A stretch of DNA of 64,000 bases from Phytohabitans rumicis (GCF_011764445.1 NZ_BLPG01000001.1:62001-126000), one strand, 5' to 3'. Positions 34,939-44,959 are shown, counted from the first letter of the stretch. Notes: generated by a model from the sequence alone, not told the origin. Numbers and translations: made by a program.

Positions 34939-36628
34939 TGAGCGCACCCGCGATGCCCCTGGCGCTGACCCGCACGCGGCGGCTGCTGCCGCGGCTCGCC
35001 GCGCTCGCGTTCCTCGCCGGGATCGGCTACCTGGTGATCGCGCCGCTCGTCGGCCTGCAACGGCTGGCCTTCGAGGACGGCGCCCGCGGGTACGAGGCCG
35101 CCTTCGACCGGCCGGAGGTGGCGCAGACGCTGCGTACGACGGTCGGCCTGGCGCTCGGTTCGCTGGCCATCGCGCTGGTCCTCGGCACGCTGCTGGCCTG
35201 GGCGGCGACCCGGCTGCCACCGCGGCTGCGGCTGCTGCGGGCGCTGCCGATCCTGCCGATCGTCGTGCCGGCGGTGGCCGCGGTGACCGGCTGGGCGTTC
35301 CTGTTCTCCCCCGCCCCGGCTACCTGAACGCGCTGCTGCGCAACCTGCCCTGGTGGAACCACCTGCAGGAGGGGCCGGTCGACGTCTACTCGCTGCCGTG
35401 GATCGTGGTCATCACCGGCTTCGGGCTGACCGCGTTCGTCTACCTGTTCGTCAGCTCCGGCTTCGCCGGCATCAACTCCGAGCTGATCGAGGCCGCGCAG
35501 GTGAGCGGCTCGTCGGCGGTCGGCGTGTTCTTCCGGGTCACGCTGCCGCTGCTGCGGCCGAGCCTGGTGTACGGCGGTTTCGTCGCGCTGCTGCTGGGCC
35601 TGGGGCAGTTCACCGGCCCGCTGCTGCTGGGGCGCACCGGCGGCATCAACGTGCTCACCACCGACATGTACGTGGCGGTCTCGCAGAGCCCGATCGACTA
35701 CGGCCGGGCGGCCGCGATCGGGTCGCCGCTGCTGTTGTTCGGCATCGCGGTGGTCGTCCTGCAGAAGGTGATCCTGGGCGACCACAGCCGGTTCGTCACG
35801 CACGGCGGCAAGGCGTTCCGGGCCACGAGCCGGCCCTCGCGGCTGGCCGTCGCCGGCATCCTCACCTACAGCGTGCTGGCCCTCGGGCTGCCGCTCGGCG
35901 CGCTCGCGCTGGTGTCGCTGTCCCCGTTCTGGAGCGGCTCGGTCGACCCGGGCGGCTTCACGCTGGCCAACTTCCGGCAGGTGTTCGCCGAGTCGGGCAT
36001 CACCGACGCGATCGTCAACAGCCTCACCATCTCGGTCATCTCCGTGGCGATCGCCCTCCCGGTGGGCTTCGTCGCCGCCTCGCTGCTGCTCAAGGGGCGC
36101 AAGTTCCCGATCATCCGGGCCGCCGTCGACTTCATCGTGGCCATGCCGCTGGGCATCCCCGCCGTGGTCTTCGGCGCCGGCTTCCTGCTCACGTACAGCC
36201 GGGAGCCGTTCATCCTGTACGGCACCCGCGAGGTGATCGTGCTGGTCTACGTGACGCTCATGCTGCCGTTCACCACCCGGATGCAGCTGGCCGGGATGGT
36301 GGCGCTCGGCGACGCGTACCAGGAGGCGTCGCGGACCAGCGGGGCCGGGCCGGTGCGGACCACCACGGAGATCATGCTGCCGCTGCTGCGCCCCACCATC
36401 GCCGGGGCGGCGGCGCTGATGTTCGTGCTGCTGACCCACGAGTTCACCGCGTCGCTGCTGGTCCGGGCGCCCACCACGCAGGTCATGGGCACCATCCTGT
36501 TCGACTACTGGGGCAACGGCTCGTACCCCCTGGTCGCCGCGATCGCCCTGGTCATGACGCTGGTGACGGGGGCCGGCGTGTTCGTGGCGATGGCCGTGGC
36601 CGGCTCCGACATCTTCGACAAGTTGTGA
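34938..36628 (+). CDS. ABC importer two-module permease (FbpB-like; one frameshift)
   Basis: A fused permease of about 563 residues with two binding-protein-dependent transport modules and about 12 helices. Each module carries an EAA loop: ELIEAAQVSGSSAVGVFFRV and DAYQEASRTSGAGPVRTTTE. As written it stops at 35327; adding one C to CCCCC at 35308-35312 gives LFSPRPGYLNALLRNLPWWN and joins both halves. ATG at 34938 overlaps the ATPase stop. It imports the substrate presented by the lipoprotein at 32729. Confidence 0.85.
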
Positions 36629-36629
36629 C

Positions 36630-37814
36630 ATGACCATTTCGTTCTCCATCAGCGACGAGGTGGCCGGCATCGCCCGGCGCACCGCCGAGTTCGTCCGGGA
36701 CGTGGTCATCCCCGAGGAGCGGGCCTGCGGCGGGTCGGTGCACGACGCCCCCGAGCCGCTGCGGCACCGGCTGCAACAGGCGGCCCGGGACGCCGGCGTG
36801 TTCGCGCCGCACGTACCCCGGGAATTTGGCGGCCTCGGCCTGGACCTGCGCGGGCAGGCCGTGGTCTTCGAGGAGGCCGGCTACTCGCTGCTCGGCCCGC
36901 TCGCCATGAACTGCGCGGCACCCGACGAGGGCAACACGCACCTGCTCCACACGGTGGCGACGGCGGAGCAGCGGGAACGGTACCTGCGCCCGCTGGCCGC
37001 CGGCGAGGTCCGGTCCTGCTTCGCGATGACCGAGCCGGCGCCGGGCGCCGGCTCCGACCCGCGCGCCCTGGCCACCACCGCCACCCGGGTCGCCGGCGGC
37101 TGGCGGATCGACGGACGCAAGTGGTTCATCAGCGGCGCGGACGGCGCCGCGTTCGCGATCTGCATGGCCCGCACCAGTGGTACGCCCGGCGACGCGGGCG
37201 GCGCGACGATGTTCCTCGTCGACGCCGGCACCCCGGGCATGAAGCTCGTCCGCAACCTGGAGACCCTCGACGAGGGCCTGTTCGGCGGGCACAGCGAGCT
37301 GGCCTTCGACGGCTGTCTCGTCGGGGACGAGCAGGTCCTCGGCGAGGTCGACGCGGGCTTCGCGTACGCCCAGGTGCGGCTCGGCCCGGCCCGGCTGACG
37401 CACTGCATGCGCTGGCTGGGCGCCGCCCGCCGGGCCCGGGACATCGCCCTGGAACGCGCCGCGAGCCGGTCCGCGTTCGGCCGGCCGCTGGCCGAGTTGG
37501 GCATGGTGCAGCAGATGCTGGCCGACACGGAGATCGACATCGAGGCCAGCCGGGCGCTGCTGTGGCGGGCGTGCTGGGAGCTGGACCAGGGCCGGCCGGG
37601 CGCGCAGCACACCTCCATCACCAAGACGTTCGTGTCCGAGGCGGTGGGCCGGATCGTGGACCGGGCCGTGCAGGTGTGCGGCGCCCTCGGCATCTCCGCG
37701 GACCTGCCGCTGTCCCGCCTGCTGCGCGAGGTCCGGCCGTTCCGCATCTACGACGGGCCCTCCGAGACGCACCGGTGGGCCATCGCCCGGCGCGCGGTGC
37801 GGTCGTTCACCTGA
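36630..37814 (+). CDS. ACAD10/11-type acyl-CoA dehydrogenase family protein
   Basis: A 394-residue ACAD. Flavin motif CFAMTEPAPGAGSDPRAL and RKWFISGADGAAFAI match ACAD11-like proteins, and the C-terminal catalytic region is RIYDGPSETHRWAIARRAV, where Asp replaces the usual Glu, as in ACAD10/11. It is followed by an APH-type kinase whose ATG overlaps its stop. In animals the same kinase and ACAD are fused, and in Pseudomonas levulinate catabolism LvaA and LvaC do the same job: phosphorylating and then rearranging a 4-hydroxyacyl-CoA. I infer that role here. Confidence 0.85.
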   Translation: MTISFSISDEVAGIARRTAEFVRDVVIPEERACGGSVHDAPEPLRHRLQQAARDAGVFAPHVPREFGGLGLDLRGQAVVFEEAGYSLLGPLAMNCAAPDEGNTHLLHTVATAEQRERYLRPLAAGEVRSCFAMTEPAPGAGSDPRALATTATRVAGGWRIDGRKWFISGADGAAFAICMARTSGTPGDAGGATMFLVDAGTPGMKLVRNLETLDEGLFGGHSELAFDGCLVGDEQVLGEVDAGFAYAQVRLGPARLTHCMRWLGAARRARDIALERAASRSAFGRPLAELGMVQQMLADTEIDIEASRALLWRACWELDQGRPGAQHTSITKTFVSEAVGRIVDRAVQVCGALGISADLPLSRLLREVRPFRIYDGPSETHRWAIARRAVRSFT

Positions 37815-38814
37815 TGGACGCGCTGGAGTCGTACTTCGCCGCGCACGTCCCCGGCGTGCGGGGCCCGCTCACGCTCAGCCTCATCACGGGCGGGAAGTCC
37901 AACCTCACGTACGAGGTGACGGACGGGCACAGCCGCTGGGTGCTGCGCCGGCCACCGCTGGGCACGCTCACCCCGACCGCGCACGACATGGCCCGCGAGT
38001 ACCGCGTGGTGGCCGCGCTGGGTCGCAGTGGCGTACCGGTGGCACGGGCGGTCTGCTACTGCCCCGATCCCGACGTCATCGGCGCGCCGTTCACCGTCAT
38101 GTCCTTTGTGGACGGCGCGGTGCTGCGCGACGGCGACCTCGCCGCGACGCTCGCCCCCGCCGACGCCCGGCGGTGCGCCGAGGCGCTGGTCGACGAGCTG
38201 GCCCGACTGCACGCGGTCGACCCTCACGAGGTGGGCCTGGCCGACTTCGGCCGGCCGGTGGGCTACCTGGGACGGCAGGTGCGGCGCTGGCGTGGCCAGT
38301 GGTCCCGGGTCGCCACCCGCTCACTGTCCACCTTGGATGCTCTGCACCGCGCGCTGGAGCGGGCGACACCGCCGGAGAGCGGTGCGGCGATCGTGCACGG
38401 CGACTACCGGCTCGACAACGCCATCCTCGACGCCGGCGACCCCGGCACGGTCCGGGCGATCGTGGACTGGGAGATGGCCACGCTCGGCGACCCGCTCGCC
38501 GACCTGGGGCTGATGCTCGTCTACTGGGACCCGGTCTGCGCGCCGGTGCTGGGCGTACGCCACGCCCCCACCGCCAACCCCGGCTTTCCGACCGGCCCCG
38601 AACTGGCCGCGCGGTACGCCGCCCGCTCCGGCCGCGACCTGAGCCGGCTCTCCTTCTACCGCGCGCTGGGCTACCTGAAGCTGGCCGTCATCGCCGAGGG
38701 CATCCACGCCCGCCACCTCGCCGGCCAGACCGTCGGCCCCGGCTTCGACGCCGTCGGCTCGGCCGTACCCGCCCTGCTGGACGCGGGCCTCGACACGCTG
38801 GGGGTTCATCATGA
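37814..38814 (+). CDS. APH-type phosphotransferase, ACAD10/LvaA kinase-like (one frameshift)
   Basis: A 333-residue kinase of the aminoglycoside phosphotransferase fold. N-lobe SLITGGKSNLTYEV and WVLRRPPLG; catalytic loop AIVHGDYRLDNAIL (HGD, N) and Mg loop IVDWEMATLGDPLADLG. This sub-family is linked to ACADs, not antibiotic resistance. As written no stop occurs for 2.2 kb; adding one G to GGGGG at 38800-38804 makes the TGA at 38812-38814 in frame, overlapping the next ATG by 4 bp. It probably phosphorylates the 4-hydroxyl of an acyl-CoA. Confidence 0.82.
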
Positions 38815-40078
38815 CGGTCGACCTGCTCGTGATCGGCGGCGGCATGGCCGGGCTCACCGCCGCCGCGACCGCCGCCACCGCCGGGGCCCGCGTGCTGGTC
38901 GCCGAGAAGGGCGACCACACCGGCGGATCCGCCGTCTACGCCGGGTACGCCTGGACCGCGCCGACCGTGGACGTGCTCCGCGAGGTCAACCCCGACGGCG
39001 ACCAGGCCCTCGGCGCGCGGCTGGTCGACGGCTTTCCCGGCGGCGTGGAATGGATCCGCTCGCTCGGCGTCGACTGCCGCCCCGCGGTGACCGTCCTGGG
39101 CTACGGCCGCGGCCACCAGTTCGACACGAACCACTACATCGCACGCTGCGAACAGCGGATCAAGGAACACGGCGGGCAGGTGCTGACCCGTACCCGCGTC
39201 ACGTCGCTCCTGTCCTCCGGCGCAGCGGTCACCGGGGCGACCCTGCGCCTGCCGGACGGCTCCACCCAACAGGTCGACGCCCGCTGGACCCTGCTGGCCA
39301 CCGGCGGGTACCAGGGCGACCCGGACCTGCGGGCCAGCCTGATCCACCCGCGGGCGCGCGACATCGAACTGCGCGGCAACCCGTGGAGCACCGGCGACGG
39401 CCTGCGGCTGGGCCAGGCGGCCGGCGCGGCGTTCGGCACCGACGGGGCCGGCTTCTACGGCCACCTGATCCCCGCCGGCGTCCCGCTCAGCGACCCGTCC
39501 CTGTACGTCGACCTGGCGCTGTACTTCAGCCAGCACTCCCTGCTCTTCAACCTCGACGGCGAACGCTTCATCGACGAGACGCTCGGCGACCACCTCACCA
39601 CGATCGCCCTGGTGCACCAGCCGCAGGCGCGCGGACTGCTCGTCGCGGACGCGGCCGCGTACCGGGACCACATCACCCAGTCCTATGTGGAGGGCGCACC
39701 GAAGCTGGACAGGTTCGCCCTCGCCAGCCGCCGCGGGGCCCGCTGCGCGGTCGCGCACAGCCTGGACGAGTTGGACGACATGCCCCCGAGTGGGGCTACC
39801 CCGGCCCGAAGATCCGGGCGGCGATCGAGGCCCTCGACGGCCCGGTGACCGAGCCGCCCTTCTACGTCCTGGAGGCCGCCCCCGCCATCACGTTCACCTT
39901 CGGCGGCCTCCTCATCACCCCCGACGCCCGCGTTCGCGCCGCAGAGGGTGGCGTGATCCCCGGCCTACTCGCGGCCGGCGCCGACGCGGGCGGCCTCTAC
40001 CACAACGCGTACGCCGGCGGCCTAGCCGCAGCCCTAGTCTTCGGCCAACTCGCCGCCCAAACCGCCCTCACCCGTTAA
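38811..40078 (+). CDS. FAD-dependent dehydrogenase, fumarate reductase/ketosteroid-dehydrogenase type (one frameshift)
   Basis: A 422-residue flavoprotein. The N-terminal FAD fold reads LLVIGGGMAGLTAAATAAT with GDHTGGSAVYAGYAW; the C-terminal part has FTFGGLLITPDARV and AGADAGGLYHNAYAGGLAAA, the second FAD-binding end of the fumarate reductase/3-ketosteroid dehydrogenase group. As written it stops at 39848; adding one C to CCCCC at 39783-39787 restores PPEWGYPGPKIRAAIEALDG. It likely introduces a double bond into a carboxylate or ring ketone. Last gene of the importer operon. Confidence 0.83.
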
Positions 40079-40125
40079 CGCGAAAGAATCGGGTCGCTAT
40101 AGCGACTCAAATCCTTCACGTTAAC
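40074..40125. terminator. 52-bp imperfect palindrome spanning both stop codons (bidirectional terminator or repeat)
   Basis: A near-perfect dyad centred at 40099/40100 with core TCGCTATAGCGA and ends GTTAAC. Arms of 26 nt match at 21 positions. It contains the TAA of the flavoprotein (40076-40078) and the corrected TGA of the convergent nuclease-like gene (40116-40118). In a minus-strand transcript three of the five mismatches become G-U pairs, so the RNA stem is best on that strand. No U-tract, so it may also be a dispersed repeat. Confidence 0.65.
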
Positions 40126-41062
40126 TCGCATCCAGGGCCGCAGCGGCGTAGCGAGCCCGTCCAGCCGTTGCGTGCCAGCACCGTGGCCACCTGTGCGGCG
40201 ACGCGGCACGGCCGGCCCGTCACATCCGCTGGGCCGTAGCGCAGGACGCTCTCCCCGCGGCCACCCCGGCGTTGTCGCGCTCCATGTCACGCCAGCGCCG
40301 CTCATCGGGGTGCGCCGCCCGGCCATCCACCTCGACAACGACCTGGTACTCGGCGTAGTAGACGTCGTCGTACCACCGGCCGCCGGGCCGACGCCGGGCC
40401 CGCTGCCGGGTGCTACGGGGTAGGCCGTGCGCGCGCTCCACCCGTCGCAGGTAGCGCATCTCCAGCACCGAGTGGCAGCCGTCAGCCACGTCCCGCAGCG
40501 CGGCCGTCAGCTCCGTGCGCCACCGCACCCGAAACCTGGCGCCGAAGGCTTCGCTCAGACGCGCCGCGGTCGTGAGTCGCTGGCCGCACGCCCGCGCCAG
40601 CCAACCGATCGCCTCGTCGAGGTCACGGGCCGACTGTGTCAGGTCCACCACGGTCTCCTCGACCCGGGTCTGCGCAGGCACCCGGGTGGGATGGCGGCCG
40701 GCGCCGGCCGCGCGAGACACGTGCACCACCACGCCAGGAATCCGAGCCACCCGCCGGCTCGGCGGCAGCGTCACATGGACGGGATCCTGCGCGGGCACCA
40801 GACCGGCGAGTTCGGCGGCGGTGTGGTGGCTGAGCACGGCACCCGGACCGGCCCGCAGCAGCACCGCCCACAGCCGCGCCATCCGTGGCAGCGGCCCGGA
40901 GAACGCCGCGAACACGCCGTCGAATACGCGCTGCCACCGACCCGAACGCAGCCGTGCGCGGAGCTCGGACAGCGTCATGCCGCCGCGCAGAGCCTGCGCG
41001 CGGGTGACCACCCCGCATTGACGCTCGCACAGCTCCTCCAGCACGGGGCGAGGATGGCGCAA
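40116..41062 (-). CDS. AbiEi-like winged-helix plus DUF559 nuclease-like protein (one frameshift)
   Basis: A protein of about 315 residues. The N-terminus (LEELCERQCGVVTRAQALRG) is an AbiEi_4-type winged helix; the C-terminal half has HSVLEMRYLRRVERAHGLPR, WYDDVY and VVVEVDGRAAHPDERRWRD-type residues, a PD-(D/E)XK-like DUF559 fold. As written it ends at 40220; one missing C in CCCC 40253-40256 restores GESVLRYGPADVTGRP and a stop in the palindrome. Such orphan proteins are abundant in actinomycetes; a role in defence is only suggested by the name. It is the only gene in 28-58 kb without the regulon operator. Confidence 0.75.
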
Positions 41063-41146
41063 CCGCCCCGCAGCCGCCAGCGGTTGCCGGCGAAATGCCC
41101 CCTATCGCGATCCCGACAGACTCCGGGTGCGCGCGGGTCGCCTGGG

Positions 41147-41452
41147 CTAGCCGGTGTCGGTCGCTCGGGGGTCGCGCAGGCCGGAGACGGCGACGGTGAG
41201 CTGGTGACCGGCCGCGGCGAAGAGCTCGCCGGCGCGGTGCGCGGCACGGGCGGCCGGCTCGTCGACGGATGTCGCGGCGCGGCTCAGCTCTTCGGCGATT
41301 TCCCTGAGCCGCAGCGTGGCACTCAGCAGCGGCACGAACACCTGCACGGGGTCGACTCGCACGTCGGTCGCCAGGCAGCGGGCAAGCTCGGCGGCCGTGT
41401 CGTGAACTTGGCGCGCCAACTGCGCTGGGTCAGCGTACGTCACCGGGGTCAC
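41147..41452 (-). CDS. Small helical protein of unknown function
   Basis: A 101-residue, mostly alpha-helical protein, with ARQVHDTAAELARCLATD and RLREIAEELSRAATSVD and no membrane segment. It resembles WXG-like or chaperone-type helical hairpins but no family is recognisable. The GTG at 41452 lies one base after the stop of the MBL gene, so it is the fourth gene of that operon. A second GTG four codons in is an alternative start. Confidence 0.6.
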   Translation of the reverse strand: MTPVTYADPAQLARQVHDTAAELARCLATDVRVDPVQVFVPLLSATLRLREIAEELSRAATSVDEPAARAAHRAGELFAAAGHQLTVAVSGLRDPRATDTG

Positions 41453-41453
41453 C

Positions 41454-42473
41454 CTACGCCCCGTCCGTCCACCGCACGCCGTCGGACACGGCCTGGCCGC
41501 GGGAGGCCAGCACGTCGAGGTGGGCGACCGTCTCGCAGACGGCGAGCATCTGGTTCATGTCGTCCAGGTCGGCGAACGGGATCTCCCGCCGGGTCCAGGT
41601 GAGCTGGCGCGCCACCGCGTACCCGTCGACCGGCCCGTCGCGCAGCGTGCGCCGGGTGGCCGCGAGCCGCCGGTCGTGGTGGGCCAGCAGTTCGGCGACC
41701 CGGGCGTGCGTGCTGCCCGCCACCGGTCCGTGGGCGGGCAGCAGCCGGGCGTCGGCGTACGTCGTCATCAGGCGCAGCGAACGCAGGTAGTCGGCCAGCG
41801 GCAGGCCGGGCTCGCCGAGCTCGAAGCCGATCGACGGGGTGATGTGCGGCAGCACGTGGTCGCCGGCGAAGAGCAGCCCGGCGGCCTCGTCCAAGTAGAC
41901 GACGTGGCCCTTGGTGTGCCCGGGGGTGGGGATGACGCGCAGCGCCCGGCCGCCGAGGTCGAGCACGCCCGCGCCGAGCCACTCGTCGGGCGCCTCCCAG
42001 TCGCGCTCGTCGAAGTCGGCGCCGTCGAGCGCCTTGCCGATCCGGTCGGCGAGGTCGTGCGCGCCGGCGCGGCGCAGGACGTCCATCGAGGTGACCGGGG
42101 CGCGGGTGCGGATCTGCTGGAGCATTTCCAGGCCGGGCCGCTCGCCGGCGCCGAGCAGCACCCGCGCACCGAGCAGCCGGCGCAGGGCCACCGCCTGCGT
42201 GTAGTGGTCGCGGTGGATGTGGGTGACCAGGATCCGGGTGATGGCGCCCAGGTCGTACCCGAGGGCGGCCATGGCGTCCTCGAGCGCCCGGCGGGACGCC
42301 GGCAGCGCCCAGCCGCCGTCCACCATCACGATGCCGCCGTCCTCTTCGAGGAGGTAGACGTTGACCGCCCGGAGCCCGTCGTTGGGCAGCGGCAGCGGCA
42401 CCCGGTGCACGCCGGGCCGGACGGTCTCGGGGCCGGCCTCGGCCCAGCGCCCCCGGCCGGCGCGCTCCGTCAC
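41454..42473 (-). CDS. MBL-fold hydrolase (lactonase-like)
   Basis: A 339-residue metallo-beta-lactamase fold protein. The metal motif THIHRDH (His85, His87, Asp89, His90) is perfect, followed by a histidine in PTPGHTKGHVVYL, the aspartate in LLFAGDHVLP and a last histidine in LPAHGPVAGS. Family members hydrolyse lactones, thioesters or glyoxalase-type substrates. Coupling by GTGA overlap to the CoA ligase suggests it releases the acid that the ligase activates, for instance by opening a lactone; that step is inference. Confidence 0.85.
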   Translation of the reverse strand: MTERAGRGRWAEAGPETVRPGVHRVPLPLPNDGLRAVNVYLLEEDGGIVMVDGGWALPASRRALEDAMAALGYDLGAITRILVTHIHRDHYTQAVALRRLLGARVLLGAGERPGLEMLQQIRTRAPVTSMDVLRRAGAHDLADRIGKALDGADFDERDWEAPDEWLGAGVLDLGGRALRVIPTPGHTKGHVVYLDEAAGLLFAGDHVLPHITPSIGFELGEPGLPLADYLRSLRLMTTYADARLLPAHGPVAGSTHARVAELLAHHDRRLAATRRTLRDGPVDGYAVARQLTWTRREIPFADLDDMNQMLAVCETVAHLDVLASRGQAVSDGVRWTDGA

Positions 42474-43925
42474 GCGGCGCCCCGGTCGGCCAGCGACGCG
42501 GCCAGCGAGCGGGCGCCGGCCCGGGACAGCTTGCCCACCGCCGTCTGCGGCAGGTCGGGAACGGCGAAGACGTACTCGGGCCACTTGGCCTTGGACAGGC
42601 CCTGCTCGTGCAGGTGCGCGGTCACCTCGCCGAGCGGCAGGTCGCCGCCGTCGGCGACGACGACCAGCGCGGCCGCCCGTTCGCCGAGGATCTCATCGGG
42701 TACGGGGCCACGCACACCTGCGCGACCCGGGGTGGCTGGCGATCGCCCGTTCCACCTCGGTGATGTCGATGTTGCGGCCGCCGCGGATGATGACGTCCTT
42801 CTCCCGTCCCATGATCGTGACGGTGCCGTCGTCGCCGACCACCAGCAGGTCGCCGGTCGGCAGGAACCCGTCGGCGGTCAGCTCGGGCGGATCCACCTTG
42901 CCGCCGCGGGCGTACCCGAGAAACAGGGACGGGCCGCGGACCTGAGCCTGGCCGACCTCGCCGGCGCGGACCGGGCGGCCGTCGCCGCCGACCGCGCGCA
43001 GCTGCGTGCCCGGGAACGGGCGGCCGTCCCGGCCGAGCCGGATCTCGGGTGGGTCCTCGGGCGCGGGTGAGGTGTGCCCGAGGCACTCGGACATCCCGAA
43101 GACCCGCAGGATCCGGGTGCCCAGCGACCGCTCGGCGCGGCCGAGCGCGCCGGCGTTCATCGGGCCGCCGCCCACCGTCATGGCCCGCATGCCGTGCAGG
43201 GCGCCGGATCCGGCCGCGGCCGCGCCCAACTGGAGCGCCATCGTGGGTACGCACATGGTCCAGCGGGCCTCGGTCTGCGCCATCCGGGGCAGGGTGGCCG
43301 CCGGGTCCCACCGGCCCCACAGCACCAGCGGGCCGCCGAGCAGCAGGGACAGGTAGACGCCGAAGCAGTACGCCGCCGTGGAGGACAGTGGCACGATCGC
43401 CGCGACCGCGTCGCCGGGGCGCAGTCCGTTGACGGCGATGGTCTGCTCGGCGGCGTACCGGAGCGCGGCCTCGGACTGCACGACGCCCTTGGCCCGGCCG
43501 GTGGAGCCGGAGGTCAGCCCGATCAGGACACCGCCGCCCCACCGCGACACATCTCGCCGGCCCGCCGTGGTACGCGCCACCCAGCCGTCGAGCGCCGGAG
43601 CGTCGCGGTCCCCCGGCACCGCCCACTCGGCCAACGCGGCCGGCTCGGCCACCACGACGTCCGGCTGGATGTCCTCGAACGCGGCGGCGAACTCGGCGGC
43701 CGTGCTGTGCCGGTTGACGAGGGCGAGCGTCCCCCCGCTCATCCCGACCGCGAGCGTGGCCGCGACCGTACGCCAGGAGTTGTCGGCCTGGAGCAGCACG
43801 GTGCCGGAGAGCGTGCCGGCGTCCGCGTGCCGCAGCAGGTCCCGCGCGGTGTGGGAGCCGGAGTCGTCGATCACGGCCACGGCGTCCGGGTCCCGCCGCC
43901 GGAACTCGCTCACTACCTGTCGCAC
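42470..43925 (-). CDS. Acyl-CoA synthetase, ANL/AMP-forming family (two frameshifts)
   Basis: A ligase of about 485 residues. The phosphate loop is LIGLTSGSTGRAKGV, then VFGMSECLGHTSP, the TGD in LPTGDLLVV and the hinge IMGREKDVIIRGGRNIDITE; the catalytic C-terminal lysine is in PQTAVGKLSR. Two single-base deletions separate the N- and C-domains: near 42697 and in GGGG 42729-42732; restoring both yields SHPRVAQVCVAPYPDEILGE. Short for the family, mainly in the N-domain. It activates a carboxylic acid with ATP and CoA and is the entry enzyme of the regulon. GTG start at 43925. Confidence 0.82.
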
Positions 43926-43934
43926 TTCGTGCCC

Positions 43935-44279
43935 CTACTCGAAGAGCTCGAACGACGTGCTGAAGTACGCCTGGTAGCGCGCCATCCGCCCGGCGGGCGA
44001 GACGACGGCCGCGGAGTGGAACGCGCCGACCCGCTCGCCGGCGTCCGTCACGACGCCGTACACCGTCTCGAAGTCCCCGTCGGCGGCGGCGCGCAGGACG
44101 TGGTGCACGCGCTCGGTGGCGGCCCGACCGGCGATGTAGGCGGCGAAGTCGTCCCGGGACCGGCCGGTCACCTCGCGCCCCGGCAGCGCGATCAGGAATT
44201 GGAAGTCCGGTTCGACCCAGTCCAGGGCCTTGTCCGGATCGGAGCTGTCCATGCAGGCCAGGTACTCGCGCAGCACCAT
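43935..44279 (-). CDS. SnoaL/NTF2-like protein
   Basis: A 114-residue NTF2-fold protein: MDSSDPDKALDWVEPDFQF, then DDFAAYIAGRAATERVHHVL and a final YQAYFSTSFELFE strand. It is a distant paralogue of the protein at 30821 and has the same place next to a TetR gene and an operator. It may be an isomerase, dehydratase or epoxide-hydrolase-like enzyme acting on the activated substrate. First gene of the ligase operon; ten bases separate its stop from the ligase start. Confidence 0.75.
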   Translation of the reverse strand: MVLREYLACMDSSDPDKALDWVEPDFQFLIALPGREVTGRSRDDFAAYIAGRAATERVHHVLRAAADGDFETVYGVVTDAGERVGAFHSAAVVSPAGRMARYQAYFSTSFELFE

Positions 44280-44292
44280 CGGAGCCTCCCGT

Positions 44293-44306
44293 AACTGAGT
44301 TCAGTT
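44293..44306 (-). promoter_or_regulatory. AACTGAnnTCAGTT operator, ligase operon
   Basis: AACTGAGTTCAGTT, a perfect match to the 6-2-6 dyad, 14 bp upstream of the SnoaL-like start. The wider repeat TAACTGA...TCAGTTA (44292-44312) gives a possible second registration. The best example of the motif in the window. Confidence 0.75.
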
Positions 44307-44332
44307 CAGTTACTAGGACTGTAACGCCGCTG

Positions 44333-44959
44333 CTACGGCCGCACAACCCGGACGCAGGCGTCCTCGATCAGGTCGCGCACCTCGGCCAGCGGGGTGGTGC
44401 CGCGCGGGCGGTACCAGCGCCACACGCTGACGATCATGCCGAGCATGGACAGCGCGAGGGTACGGGCGTCGCGGCGCACGAACACGCCCGCGTCCATCCC
44501 CCGCTGCACCAGCTCGGTCCACGATGTCTCGATCTGCTGCACCAGCTCCCGGGCTGCCGCGCGCTCGGTCTCCTCCCGGGCGGACGCGCGCCGGTTGGCC
44601 AGCAGGTCGACGTTGTTCTCCAGGATCCGCATGCGCAGCACGTCGTGCCCGGACACGTCGTACGCGGCGCGCACGGCGGCCCGCAGCGCGGCCATCGGGT
44701 CGGTCTCGCCGGCGGTCGCCTTGACGAACATCTCGTGCGAGCGCTGCAACTCCATCCGCATGATGGTGAGCAGGCAGTGCGCCTTGGACTCGAAGTAGTG
44801 GTAGAGCGCGGTCTGGCCGATGCCGACCTGGTCCGCCACCGCCGACCACTTCGTCGCGTCGTACCCGTTCTTGCCGAAGCTCTTGATCGCCGCGGACAGG
44901 ATCGCGGCACGCTTGGAGCGAGGCCCCTCGTCCGGTTCTACGATCCGCGTCGCAGGCAT
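44333..44959 (-). CDS. TetR-family regulator, paralogue B of the catabolic regulon
   Basis: A 208-residue TetR protein. The HTH DATKWSAVADQVGIGQTALY and YFESKAHCLLTIM are almost identical to those of paralogue A at 31210, and both share the PRSKRAAIL start; the ligand domains differ more (RILENNVDLLANRRASAREE versus the A form). The two probably recognise the same operator but may sense different ligands. The gene has its own operator copy at 45005, implying autoregulation. Confidence 0.88.
   Translation of the reverse strand: MPATRIVEPDEGPRSKRAAILSAAIKSFGKNGYDATKWSAVADQVGIGQTALYHYFESKAHCLLTIMRMELQRSHEMFVKATAGETDPMAALRAAVRAAYDVSGHDVLRMRILENNVDLLANRRASAREETERAAARELVQQIETSWTELVQRGMDAGVFVRRDARTLALSMLGMIVSVWRWYRPRGTTPLAEVRDLIEDACVRVVRP

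Noticed and set aside
37814-38814. Aminoglycoside resistance gene
   Set aside because: The APH fold is shared, but stop-start coupling to ACAD genes, twice in the window, indicates the ACAD-linked acyl-CoA kinase type.
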